64,000 bases of DNA, from assembly GCF_013090115.1 (NCBI RefSeq), contig NZ_JABFNN010000017.1:124001-188000 (forward strand). Direction: 5' to 3'. The notes beneath the pieces were generated by a model. That model made no database searches. It was not told the origin of the DNA and worked only from the letters and a program-made list of their open reading frames with translations. This DNA is from Flagellimonas amphidinii. Its GTDB lineage: Bacteria; Bacteroidota; Bacteroidia; Flavobacteriales; Flavobacteriaceae. Position numbers and translations under genes: made by a program. Shown here piece after piece: positions 1-9,600 of the stretch; within the stretch, counting starts at the first letter, position 1, and the number at the start of each line of letters is the position of its first letter.

Positions 1-180
1 TACGATGCTTTTAGTCCAGAGCACAACTTTTGGGTGGCCGAAGCTTATTTGGCCATTGACCAAGGTCCTCAAATTATTATGATAGAAAACCATAGAACTG
101 GTCTTTTGTGGAATTTGTTCATGCAAAATGAAGATGTTCAAGTCGGCTTGGACAAACTCGGCTTTCAGTACAACAACTAG
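1..180 (+). CDS. C-terminal end of a GH144-like (glycoamylase-family) glucanase, partial
   Basis: Open reading frame entering from the left edge and ending at TAG 178-180; about 59 residues are visible. The segment WVAEAYLAIDQGPQIIMIEN followed by RTGLLW resembles the C-terminal part of glycoamylase-like (PF10091) proteins, which include the GH144 endo-beta-1,2-glucanases of Bacteroidota. GH144 enzymes cleave beta-1,2-glucan to short sophoro-oligosaccharides in the periplasm or at the surface. The next gene, 37 bp downstream on the same strand, is a GH3 beta-glucosidase, the usual partner that finishes such oligosaccharides. The family call rests on a short tail only, so the precise specificity is an inference. 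Confidence 0.65.
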   Translation, partial: YDAFSPEHNFWVAEAYLAIDQGPQIIMIENHRTGLLWNLFMQNEDVQVGLDKLGFQYNN

Positions 181-217
181 GTAATTGAATCAATATATAA
201 ACCCAAATTACTTAAAC

Positions 218-2494
218 ATGAATTCATCCCGACTTTTAGCCCTATTTGTCATCCAACTACTCGTGGTGAATTTGGCTTGGGGACAAAACAAATTTGCCAT
301 TCCAGAAGTAGAGGCTTTGCTTCAACAAATGACTCTTGAAGAAAAAATTGGGCAATTGAATCTACTCACTCCTGGTGGCGGTGTGGCAACAGGTTCCGTA
401 GTTAGCGAAAATGTGGAAGCTAAAATTAAAGCAGGGCAAGTAGGTGGATTGTTTGGCGTAGCTGGCCCAGAAAGGGTGAGACAAGCACAAGACATTGCCC
501 TAAAACATTCCCGCCTAAAAATTCCGTTGTTGATTGGTTCCGATGTAATCCATGGGTATAAAACAACTTATCCCATTCCGTTGGGCCTCTCCTCATCTTG
601 GGATATGAATTTGATTCAAAAAGCAGCTCAGATGGCTGCCAAAGAGGCCACCGCCGATGGCATCATGTGGAATTTTTCACCGATGGTCGACATTGCTCGT
701 GACCCCCGATGGGGGCGCATTGCCGAAGGTGCTGGAGAAGACCCTTATTTGGGAGCTAAAATTGCCGAAGCTATGGTCAAAGGGTATCAAGGTGATGATT
801 TGACCGCTCCCCATACCATGCTGGCCTGTGTAAAACATTTTGCACTCTACGGAGCTAGTGAAGCAGGTAGGGATTACCATAGTGTGGACATGAGTAAAAT
901 CAAAATGTATAACCAGTACTTACCGCCTTATAAAGCCGCTGTTGATGCCGGTGTAGCAAGTATAATGACCTCCTTCAACGATATTGATGGTATTCCGGCA
1001 ACTGGAAATCGATGGCTATTGACCAATTTACTTCGTGATGAATGGAAATTCAACGGTTTTGTTGTTTCCGATTATACTTCTCTCAACGAAATGATGGCCC
1101 ATGGCCTTGGCAATTTGCAACAGGTTTCAACATTGGCCCTAAAAGCTGGATTAGATATGGACATGGTGGGTGAAGGCTTTCTGACCACACTTAAAAAATC
1201 CGTGGAAGAAGGTAAGGTTACTGAGAAAGAAATTACCCAAGCCTGTAGAAGAATCTTGGAAGCCAAATATAAGGCCGGCCTTTTTGAAGACCCATATCGT
1301 TATCTTAATGCCGATAGACCTAAAAAAGATATTTTAACAGAAGAAAATAGAGCTCTTGCAAGAGAATTGGCCACTCGTTCATTTGTATTGCTTAAAAACC
1401 ATGATGAAATTCTTCCCATCAATAAAAAACAAAAAATAGCCTTAGTAGGACCATTGGCCCATAGCAGAAACAATATGCTGGGCACTTGGGCTCCCACCGG
1501 AGATACTAAATTGGCAGTTACCGTATTGGAAGGATTCAAAAATGTGGCCCCTGATGCCCAAATCAGCTATGCGAAGGGCTCCAACATTTCAAATGATAAA
1601 GAATTTGCAAAAAAAGTGAACGTTTTCGGGCCTAGAATATTAAAAGATAAGCGTTCCCCCGAAACCTTGCTCCATGAAGCCATAGCCATAGCGGAAAAAG
1701 CTGATATAGTTGTAGCTGTTGTGGGTGAAGCTACTGAAATGAGTGGTGAAGCTGCCAGCAGAACTGATTTATCCATTCCGGAAAGCCAAAAGAAATTGAT
1801 AAAAGCTTTAGTGGAAACCAGAAAACCTGTGGCTTTGGTTTTGATGAGTGGCAGACCGCTGACAATCCCAGAAGAGTTTGAAATGCCTGTAGCCATGTTA
1901 CAAGTATGGCACCCAGGTATAGAGGCCGGTAATGCCATAGCTGACGTAGTTTTTGGCGATTATGCCCCTTCAGGAAAGCTTACGGCCACTTGGCCAAGAA
2001 ATGTTGGGCAAATCCCCATCTATCACAGTGTAAAAAATACAGGAAGACCGGCCCCAGAAAACACTTTTGAAAAATTCAAGTCCAACTATTTGGATGTATC
2101 CAATAGTCCTTTGCTTCCTTTTGGATATGGGTTGAGCTATACCAATTTTGAATATTCCAACCTAAATGTGAACAAATCAGAAATAAGTGAAGGTGAATCT
2201 GTTCAAGTAATGGTTACCGTAACCAATACTGGCAACTACGATGGAGAAGAAGTGGTGCAATTGTACCTCAGAGATGTTGTCCGAAGTATTACTCCCCCTA
2301 CACGTCAATTGAAAGGTTTTCAAAAGGTTTTTTTAAAAAAAGGTGAAAGTCAAAAAATTACACTTACCTTAAAACCAGAAGACTTGAAATTTTACAACAG
2401 TACTTTACAGTTTGTTGCTGAACCGGGTGAATTTGAGGTGTTTGTTGGAACAGATTCCACTTGCGATCTTAAAACATCCTTTATCCTAAAATAA
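218..2494 (+). CDS. bglX: GH3 beta-glucosidase (BglX-like), periplasmic
   Basis: Glycoside hydrolase family 3 enzyme of 758 residues from ATG 218. An upstream TTG at 185 would put 11 polar residues before the signal peptide, so 218 is preferred. A signal peptide (about residues 1-22, ending AWG-Q) sends it to the periplasm. The N-terminal TIM barrel carries the KHFALYG motif and the nucleophile Asp285 in VVSDY; then come the alpha/beta sandwich and a C-terminal fibronectin-III-like domain (YGLSYTNF onward). It would release glucose from the non-reducing end of beta-glucans. Its place behind a GH144-like gene suggests beta-1,2-linked oligosaccharides, but that is inferred from context. Confidence 0.9.
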   Translation: MNSSRLLALFVIQLLVVNLAWGQNKFAIPEVEALLQQMTLEEKIGQLNLLTPGGGVATGSVVSENVEAKIKAGQVGGLFGVAGPERVRQAQDIALKHSRLKIPLLIGSDVIHGYKTTYPIPLGLSSSWDMNLIQKAAQMAAKEATADGIMWNFSPMVDIARDPRWGRIAEGAGEDPYLGAKIAEAMVKGYQGDDLTAPHTMLACVKHFALYGASEAGRDYHSVDMSKIKMYNQYLPPYKAAVDAGVASIMTSFNDIDGIPATGNRWLLTNLLRDEWKFNGFVVSDYTSLNEMMAHGLGNLQQVSTLALKAGLDMDMVGEGFLTTLKKSVEEGKVTEKEITQACRRILEAKYKAGLFEDPYRYLNADRPKKDILTEENRALARELATRSFVLLKNHDEILPINKKQKIALVGPLAHSRNNMLGTWAPTGDTKLAVTVLEGFKNVAPDAQISYAKGSNISNDKEFAKKVNVFGPRILKDKRSPETLLHEAIAIAEKADIVVAVVGEATEMSGEAASRTDLSIPESQKKLIKALVETRKPVALVLMSGRPLTIPEEFEMPVAMLQVWHPGIEAGNAIADVVFGDYAPSGKLTATWPRNVGQIPIYHSVKNTGRPAPENTFEKFKSNYLDVSNSPLLPFGYGLSYTNFEYSNLNVNKSEISEGESVQVMVTVTNTGNYDGEEVVQLYLRDVVRSITPPTRQLKGFQKVFLKKGESQKITLTLKPEDLKFYNSTLQFVAEPGEFEVFVGTDSTCDLKTSFILK

Positions 2495-2610
2495 CTTTAC
2501 ATATCCATAATATATGTAGATACGACCATAACTTGTCTTATTTTTATTTTTATGGCCAGTATGGTCTAGAGATTTGAAAAATTAGAAATACCAACCAAAA
2601 TCAACCAATA

Positions 2611-4239
2611 ATGAGCAAAAATCTTTACGTAATCCTATTGCTCGTTCTTTCTGTTTCCTGCAAACAGGAGAAGACCATACCAGAAGTTGAGCAAAAGCCC
2701 CTCAATATTGTTTTTATCATGTCGGATGACCATGCATCACAAGCTATTAGCGCATACGGCCATGAAATCAGCAAATTGGCACCCACTCCTAACATAGATC
2801 GTTTGGCTAAAAATGGTGCGATTTTTAAAAATAACTTCTGCACCAACTCCATCTGCGGTCCCAGCAGAGCTGTTATTTTAACAGGAAAACATAGTCACAT
2901 CAACGGTTTTAGAATGAATGGGGAGCGATTTGATGGTAATCAGGCCACCTTGCCCAAACATCTAAAAAAACTTGGATATGAGACCGCCATTGTAGGTAAA
3001 TGGCACTTGCATGGCGTTCCCACTGGTTTTGATTATTGGGAAATTTTGGATGGACAGGGAAAATACTATAACCCAGAATTCATCAAAGGAAATGATACGG
3101 TTTGGACAGAGGGCTACGCAACAGACCTCATCACAGAAAAAGGGCTGAATTGGCTCAAACAAAGAGATAGTGTTGAACAGCCTTTTTTATTGATGGTCCA
3201 TCATAAAGCTCCCCATAGAAATTGGATGCCCGCTTTGCGACATGCCAACAAATACGATTCCATTACATTTCCCTTACCCGAAAACTATTTCCCTGAATTT
3301 TTAGATCAACAAGCTTCTGTGGAACAAGAACAAACCATTTATGTGGATATGTACGAGGGCCACGACTTAAAAATGACCAAAGCTTATGGGAGTCCTGAAT
3401 TGGACCATAATCCTTGGCCCAGTGATTTTGAGCGCATGACCCCCGAACAATGGGATGCCTGGAACAAGGCCTATCTCCCTAAAAACAACGCCTTTCATGA
3501 AGCGAATTTAACCGGAAAGGAATTGGCCATCTGGAAAGGACAGCGTTATTTACAGGATTATCTGGCAACCGTTGCTTCTGTTGATGAAAGCGTTGGAAAG
3601 ATTCTTGATTATTTAGAGGAAACCGGTTTAGATGAAAACACTTTAGTGGTGTATACCTCAGATCAAGGGTTCTATTTGGGTGAAAAAGGATGGTTCGACA
3701 AGCGTTTTATGTACGAACAATCCCTAAGAATGCCATTACTTATGCAACTCCCTGGGGTTATTGCTCCAGGTACTGAAATTGATGCCCTTACCCAAAATCT
3801 GGATTTTGCCCCGACTTTTTTGGACTTGGCTGGAGGTTTGGACTATGCTTCCCAAATGCAGGGAAAATCTTTTAAAGCCCTCTTGGATGGATCCACGGAT
3901 GATTTTAAAGAAGCTATTTATTACCACTATTACGATTTTCCTGCCTTCCATATGGTAAAAAAACAGTACGGAGTGCGCACCAAGCGCTATAAGCTCATCC
4001 ATTTTTATGATGATATTGACCAGTGGGAATTTTATGATTTGGAAAAAGACCCTCAAGAAATGTACAATGCCATCAAGGATGAAGCGTATGCGGATATCAT
4101 TCCCATAATGCACAAAAAACTGGACAGCCTTCAAGAGCTTTACAAAGTAACCGATAAAGAATTTGAAAATGCTCCGAAGGAGGAAGTTGAAAAAGCACAT
4201 CAATTTTTTGAAGGACTACTTAAAAAGAACCAATCATGA
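2611..4239 (+). CDS. Type I sulfatase lipoprotein (S1 family, S1_11-like)
   Basis: A 542-residue type I sulfatase that would hydrolyse sulfate esters on a glycan. The lipobox LSVSC17 predicts an SPII lipoprotein. The metal ligands Asp39-Asp40 (MSDD) and the formylglycine motif C82-G-P-S-R with a downstream TG are intact; Cys82 would be oxidised to formylglycine by a maturation enzyme not seen in this window. A second metal-site segment, YTSDQGFYLGEKGWFDK, lies near residue 350. The overall motif pattern recalls the N-acetylglucosamine-6-sulfatase-like S1_11 group, but the substrate cannot be read from sequence alone. The stop overlaps the next start (ATGA), so the two genes are probably translationally coupled. 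Confidence 0.88.
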   Translation: MSKNLYVILLLVLSVSCKQEKTIPEVEQKPLNIVFIMSDDHASQAISAYGHEISKLAPTPNIDRLAKNGAIFKNNFCTNSICGPSRAVILTGKHSHINGFRMNGERFDGNQATLPKHLKKLGYETAIVGKWHLHGVPTGFDYWEILDGQGKYYNPEFIKGNDTVWTEGYATDLITEKGLNWLKQRDSVEQPFLLMVHHKAPHRNWMPALRHANKYDSITFPLPENYFPEFLDQQASVEQEQTIYVDMYEGHDLKMTKAYGSPELDHNPWPSDFERMTPEQWDAWNKAYLPKNNAFHEANLTGKELAIWKGQRYLQDYLATVASVDESVGKILDYLEETGLDENTLVVYTSDQGFYLGEKGWFDKRFMYEQSLRMPLLMQLPGVIAPGTEIDALTQNLDFAPTFLDLAGGLDYASQMQGKSFKALLDGSTDDFKEAIYYHYYDFPAFHMVKKQYGVRTKRYKLIHFYDDIDQWEFYDLEKDPQEMYNAIKDEAYADIIPIMHKKLDSLQELYKVTDKEFENAPKEEVEKAHQFFEGLLKKNQS

Positions 4240-5075
4240 AACAAACATTTTGGGCAATACTACTTTTAATAGGCATGTATGGACAAGCACAATCCATCAG
4301 TGTATTGTCTTACAACATCCGTTATGACAATCCCGAAGACGGTGAGAACAACTGGAAATACAGAAAAGAATTTCTCATTTCTCAGCTTAAATTCTTTGGT
4401 CCAGATGTTTTTGGAACACAAGAAGGCTTGATCAATCAATTAAAGGATTTAGATACTGGTCTTCAAGAATACAGCTACTTTGGTATTGGTCGGGATCATG
4501 GTGATGACCGTGGCGAGTTTACAGCTATTTTTTACAATCACAATAAATTTGAAGTTGTGGAAGAAAGTACATTTTGGTTATCCACAACTCCAGATAAACC
4601 CTCTAAAGATTGGGACGCTGCCCTTCCCAGAATTTGCACATACGGACATTTTAAGTCCAAGAGCAATCCATCTGAATTCTTACTTTTCAATACCCATTTT
4701 GACCATAGAGGCAAGATTGCCAGAGAAAAAAGTGCCCAATTAATCCTTGAGAAAATAAAACAATTCAACCCTAAGAATCTACCTGTAATCTTGATGGGGG
4801 ATTTTAACTTGGAAAGCGATTCCAAAGGCATTCAACTGATCACGGAACAAATGCTGGACACCCAAATTGCTGCTGGAAGTGATGCCCATGGCCCTAAAGG
4901 GACGTTCAATGGTTTCGATTTTACCAAACCCGTGAAGAACAGGATAGATTATATTTTCACATCCCCAGAAAATATTAAAATTATAAAAAGTGCAATTTTG
5001 AGCGATTCATTTGATTGTAGGTATCCCTCGGATCACTTGCCTGTTTATGCAGAATTACGACTGATGGCCCAATAA
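4236..5075 (+). CDS. Endonuclease/exonuclease/phosphatase (EEP) family hydrolase, secreted
   Basis: A 279-residue EEP-fold protein with a signal peptide ending near GQAQS20. All fold motifs are present: Asn27 in LSYNIRY, Glu63 in GTQEG, NTHFDH, GDFN, RIDYIF and the terminal SDHLPV, so Mg-dependent phosphodiesterase or phosphatase chemistry is expected. The family covers DNases, inositol phosphatases and sphingomyelinases, and the substrate is unknown here. It overlaps the sulfatase by 4 bp. Secreted EEP proteins of this type often sit in Bacteroidota polysaccharide loci, but their role there is not well defined. Confidence 0.85.
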   Translation: MKQTFWAILLLIGMYGQAQSISVLSYNIRYDNPEDGENNWKYRKEFLISQLKFFGPDVFGTQEGLINQLKDLDTGLQEYSYFGIGRDHGDDRGEFTAIFYNHNKFEVVEESTFWLSTTPDKPSKDWDAALPRICTYGHFKSKSNPSEFLLFNTHFDHRGKIAREKSAQLILEKIKQFNPKNLPVILMGDFNLESDSKGIQLITEQMLDTQIAAGSDAHGPKGTFNGFDFTKPVKNRIDYIFTSPENIKIIKSAILSDSFDCRYPSDHLPVYAELRLMAQ

Positions 5076-5096
5076 ATTTATACTATGGTCAAATCT

Positions 5097-5149
5097 AGCG
5101 CAGTCGAGACCTAAATGAAATCTTGTTTGAAAGACTTCTCGACCGTGCT
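5097..5149. repeat. REP-like imperfect inverted repeat
   Basis: The arm AGCGCAGTCGAGAC (5097-5110) pairs with TTCTCGACCGTGCT (5136-5149), 11 of 14 positions, around a 25-base loop. The GTCGAGA/TCTCGAC core looks like dispersed extragenic palindromes common between flavobacterial genes. It lies between a plus-strand and a minus-strand gene (convergent ends). Only one copy is in this window, so its repeated nature cannot be confirmed here. Confidence 0.45.
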
Positions 5150-5170
5150 CGAAGTGACAAATTCAGTCAT

Positions 5171-5353
5171 TTATTGTCCCAAGACCTGAACTTCAAAGGC
5201 TATCAGCTCTTGATGTTCAAATTTTGGGGAAACTTCAATAGGGTTACAGCAAATTTCGCAATCCTCAACATAAGTTTGTTGATGAACTGAAGTATCCAAA
5301 AGAAATGAGATCTCTTCCCAACAATAAGGACATTGAAAGAAATGCTCCAGCAT
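5171..5353 (-). CDS. CPXCG motif-containing cysteine-rich zinc-ribbon protein
   Basis: A 60-residue protein with paired cysteines C8-P-Y-C11 and C32-E-I-C35-C36, matching the CPXCG zinc-ribbon family (PF14255). The family is small, widespread in proteobacteria and Bacteroidota, and of unknown function; a single structural zinc site is likely. It starts 11 bp after the TolC-like gene on the same strand, so it is probably the last gene of the efflux operon. The cysteine pattern and close spacing make it a real gene despite its size. Confidence 0.82.
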   Translation of the reverse strand: MLEHFFQCPYCWEEISFLLDTSVHQQTYVEDCEICCNPIEVSPKFEHQELIAFEVQVLGQ

Positions 5354-5364
5354 TTTACATCACT

Positions 5365-6690
5365 TTAAAAATCAATATTGAGCAGCTCTCCACTGATTTG
5401 AAGCATTTGTAACTCGGCCAATTTTGCATTGTACTTGGCTTGACTTTGCGCCAATTCAGCATTTAACAGGTTCAACTGAGCTTGTCTAAACTCAATTGAA
5501 GTAATCTGTCCCAATTTATAACGCTCATCTGTACGATTGAAATTATTCTGATTGGTTTGTAGATTTTTCTCCTGCACTTGCAGAACATATAAGGCATTGG
5601 TATAGCTGTCCCATGCATTTTGAATATCTCGCTCTACTTCCAGTTCTATCTGCTTTTTGAGCAACTCCTGGTTCTCATATCCAATCTTTGCATTTTGAAT
5701 ACCTGTAATGGAACTACCTCCATCAAAAAGGTTCCATGTTAAATTTACCCCTCCCGAGACTCCTGTGGAAGTATTTTGTATCGTAAATGCCAAAGGACTG
5801 TTATTACTGGACTCATTCCAGCCATAACTTCCCGTAAGGCCAATGGTAGGTAAAAAGGCGCTTCTGGCCACTTTAATGTTATAATTATTGATATTGATAT
5901 CCTTTTCAGCAATCTGCAATTGAATGTTATTCAGCTTTGCCTCGTTGTGCATATTCTCCATTTGAAGATTGGGCACAAAAGTCACTGTTGTATCTGCAGC
6001 AAATTGAGTAGAGAGCTCCCTATTCAGAATTAGGTTTAAATCTCTCATTGTGTTACGAAGCTGTTGTCTGGAATTCAATAAATTGATGCTATCCGTATTG
6101 ATGTCCACCTCAGCATTCAGTACATCAAGTCCTGTGTTTTGACCATATTCGAACTGATACTGTGCACGTTTTAATCTATCCTTAGAAATTTGAAGGGCTT
6201 CTTCCAAATTTTTGGTGTTTTCCGTTAATCGAGCCACTTCGTAGTACACAGAGAACAGTTGTAAAATGGTATTTTCAATGGTCTGCCTTACCTCCAATTC
6301 AGATTGTTCGTTGCGTTCTTGAAAACTTTTGTAGTTATAATATCGGCCTAAACCATCAAACAATGTGTAATTGACATTTAAAGATGCATTATAACGACGG
6401 GTTTCAGCCCCGTCGGCATTTCTGGTTTCCCCATTGGCCAAAACTCCTTCGGTATTTTGACGATCTATACTCCCGCCTGCAAGAGCCGAAACTGTTGGCA
6501 AATATCCAGAATTGAGGATTCCTGCATTATTCTCATCAATCTCTTTGAGATTACGAGCTACCTTTATGCCCAAATTGTTATTCAAAACGAGCTCAACAGC
6601 CTCTTGCTTGGAAAGCATAGGTTCTTGGGCCTTTGCTTGGTATCCATAAATCAGTAAAAAAAAGGATAACGTATAAAAAATACTTCTCAT
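5365..6690 (-). CDS. TolC-family outer membrane efflux protein
   Basis: A 441-residue TolC/OprM-type protein forming the outer-membrane channel of a tripartite pump. A signal peptide (about residues 1-21, ending YQAKAQ) is followed by two homologous halves, each with long coiled-coil helices rich in Gln, Asn and Leu (for example RLKRAQYQFEYGQNTGLDVL and later ERYKLGQITSIEFRQAQLNL). The start ATG overlaps the stop of the pump gene (TAATG at 6690-6692), so translation is probably coupled. It is third in the order adaptor, pump, channel. Confidence 0.92.
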   Translation of the reverse strand: MRSIFYTLSFFLLIYGYQAKAQEPMLSKQEAVELVLNNNLGIKVARNLKEIDENNAGILNSGYLPTVSALAGGSIDRQNTEGVLANGETRNADGAETRRYNASLNVNYTLFDGLGRYYNYKSFQERNEQSELEVRQTIENTILQLFSVYYEVARLTENTKNLEEALQISKDRLKRAQYQFEYGQNTGLDVLNAEVDINTDSINLLNSRQQLRNTMRDLNLILNRELSTQFAADTTVTFVPNLQMENMHNEAKLNNIQLQIAEKDININNYNIKVARSAFLPTIGLTGSYGWNESSNNSPLAFTIQNTSTGVSGGVNLTWNLFDGGSSITGIQNAKIGYENQELLKKQIELEVERDIQNAWDSYTNALYVLQVQEKNLQTNQNNFNRTDERYKLGQITSIEFRQAQLNLLNAELAQSQAKYNAKLAELQMLQISGELLNIDF

Positions 6691-9600
6691 TATGTTGTCT
6701 CTTCTAGAACTTTTGAAGTTTCTTCTCCGGATTCACCTTGGTCATGTGCTCCATTCAGTTGGTGTTGGGTGACTTCATGCATATCTTCCTCTTCGTGTTG
6801 TTCTTTAATAGCTCTTTCCACTTCTTCTTTGGTGACTTTTTCGCCGGTCCATAACATTTTTGCCCATACTTTAACATTATTTCCAAATGACAGGAACAAA
6901 GGCAGCATTAAAAGTGTAAGAATGGTCGCAAAACCAATACCATATGCAATGGATATGGCCATAGGCTTTAAAAATTGGGCTTGTCTACTTTTTTCAAGAA
7001 GTAATGGTGCCAATCCAGCAATTGTTGTTACCGAGGTTAAGAAAATAGCTCTAAAACGAGATTTTCCAGCCTCATAGATGGCATCATCAAATTTCATCCC
7101 ATTTCTCAGATTGATATTGAACTTGCCAATCAATACCAAACCATCATTAACCATGATCCCAATAAGCGCAATAATCCCCAACATGGACAATATATTAATA
7201 GGAAACCCATGAATCCAGTGGCCCCAGGCCACAGCGGTCAAACTAAATGGCACTAGAAGCAATAATAGCAGGGGTTGGCTAAAACTTCTAAAGGTGAACG
7301 CTATGGTTATGAATATGAGAAAAAGTGACGTAAGTCCTACAAAACGAAGAGAGCCTATAAGCTTATTGGCCTCTCTGTTCTGACCTTCAAAAGAAGGTGT
7401 TATTGAGGGATATTTTGATAGAATATCTGGCATTACATCATTACGAATCCAAGCCATTGCATCCGTTCCACTTGTAGTCTCTGGGTCTGTTAAATCAGAC
7501 GACACCTGTATTTCACGTTGACCGTCCAAGTGATTTATGGCCACATCTCCCCGTTCAATGGAATACGTGGCAATTTCTTTGAGTGGAATTCGTTCTCCAT
7601 TGGGTGCCAAAATCCGCATTTCATCCAAATCGTTGATGGACGATCTATTTGTTCTGTCATAACGCACCCATACCCGAATTTCATCTTGACCTCTTTGAAA
7701 GCGTTGTGCTTGGGCACCAAAAAAGCCCGACCTTACTTGACTCATCACTGTACGAAGGTCCAATCCCAATAAATAAGCATTTTCCTTTAATTGCAGCCTT
7801 ATTTCCTTAATTCCAGCTGGGTCATTATCGGTAACATCCTTTAAAGTGACATTATTCAGCATTGCTGTTTTCAATTCCTCTTTGGCTGCTTTCAGTTCAA
7901 CAATATCACTTCCCAATAGGGAAACAGAAACTGGATCACCTCCGAAATTACCCCCTGCTCCATAAATCAAGCTTTCCACTCCAACCACCGGACCAACCAA
8001 TTTCCGAAGCCTTCCGGTCACCATATCTGATCTAATCTCATCTGGACGTTCTTCTCCTGGCAATAGATTAATGACCAAAGTTGCTGTTGATGAACCTGGC
8101 CCCACATTTTTGATCATGTTCTCAAAAAGCATCTTATCATACCCTTGTAAAAACTCTTCGGTAAGCTGTTGGTTTACTATATATGCCTTTTCCTGAATCA
8201 AACTAATGATGGAATCGGTGACTTTTTCATTGGTACCATTGGGCATTTGCAACTCTACCTGAATCTGGTCACTGGCTATTCTGGGAAAAAAAGATGTTCG
8301 GATAACTCCACCTCCAATGGTTCCAAGAGTCAACACCAGTGTCATAAAGAATATGGCGAAGGTCAATATTTTATAATCCAGTGCAAAACGAAGGGCGGGG
8401 CCATACCATTTATCCCGCATGTAGACCATAATCTTGTCACCTATCTTGTTGATGACACGTAATTCGGAAAAAATTTTGGCCAACCCTTTTTTGGGTCCTT
8501 TTTGCTGGGGTTGAAGTGCTTTTGAATGCGCCAAATGCGCTGGTAAAATAATTAAGGCCTCTACTAAGGAAACTACCAATGTGAGCATCACTATAACAGA
8601 TACTTCACTAAAAAATTCTCCGATACGACCATCCAAAAACAAGAAAATGGAGAATGCCAGTATCGTTGTGATGATGGCCGAAACAATAGGCGGAATTACT
8701 TCTAAAGTACCATCTATGGCAGCTTGTACGGGCGACTTGCCTTTTTCATAATGCTGATAGATGTTTTCCGCTATCACAATACCATCATCCACCAAAATAC
8801 CGATGACTATGATCATCCCAAAAAGGGACAACACATTGATGGTAACATTGAGCATTGGAGCAAAAACAAACATTCCCAAAAAAGCAATAGGCAGACCAAA
8901 TGCCACCCAAAAAGCCAATCGTGTATTGAGGAACAGAGACAGAAACACCAATACCAGAATCATTCCCACTATAGCGTTTTCTGTAAGCAGTTCTGTACGC
9001 TGTGTCAAAGTTTTGGAGCGATCTTCAATGACTTCCAGTTGTACGTTGGTGTATTTTTGATTGAAATCCTCAATATATTCCTTGATGTTCTCTGCCGAAC
9101 CAATCAAATCTTCTGTGTTGGTACTGGTAACGGTGAGATTTACGGATAGATTATCATTAAAATATGAAGCATTGGGTGTTTCAGAAAAACGGTCACGAAT
9201 TTTTGCCACATCCTTTAACCGAATAGTACGGCCAGATTCATCTGCCCTAACCACCACATTGGATAGCTCATCCCCATAATAGGAACGATTGTTGGCCCTG
9301 ATCAAATATTCTTCGGAGTTTGTCTTGATATTACCTCCCGTGACCAATAGATTGGCATTGGAAACTGCCTGTGCAACCTCATTGAAAGAAAGATTATATG
9401 CCAAAAGACTATTTTCATCTACCGCAATCTCAATTTCTTCGTCTGGATAACCGGCAATTTCAATTTGTGAAATCCCATCTATGGCCCTTAAATCATTCTC
9501 TATTTGACGTCCAATCTGTTTCAACGTAACCAAAGGCACCTCTTCTCCACTTATCGAGAAGCTTATGGTAGGCCTAACTGCCTCCAGTTTTGAAACAATC

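Noticed and set aside
185-217. TTG start extending the first GH3 protein by 11 residues
   Set aside because: The added residues precede a complete signal peptide that starts at ATG 218.
2498-2518. Inverted repeat TACATAT / ATATGTA between the GH3 and sulfatase genes
   Set aside because: Only 7 bp per arm and entirely AT-rich, so expected by chance; no T tract follows.
3736-4203. 155-codon minus-strand open frame inside the sulfatase gene
   Set aside because: It lies wholly opposite a sulfatase with intact motifs and shows low-complexity Phe/Ile-rich content typical of antisense shadow; no promoter or conserved motif.
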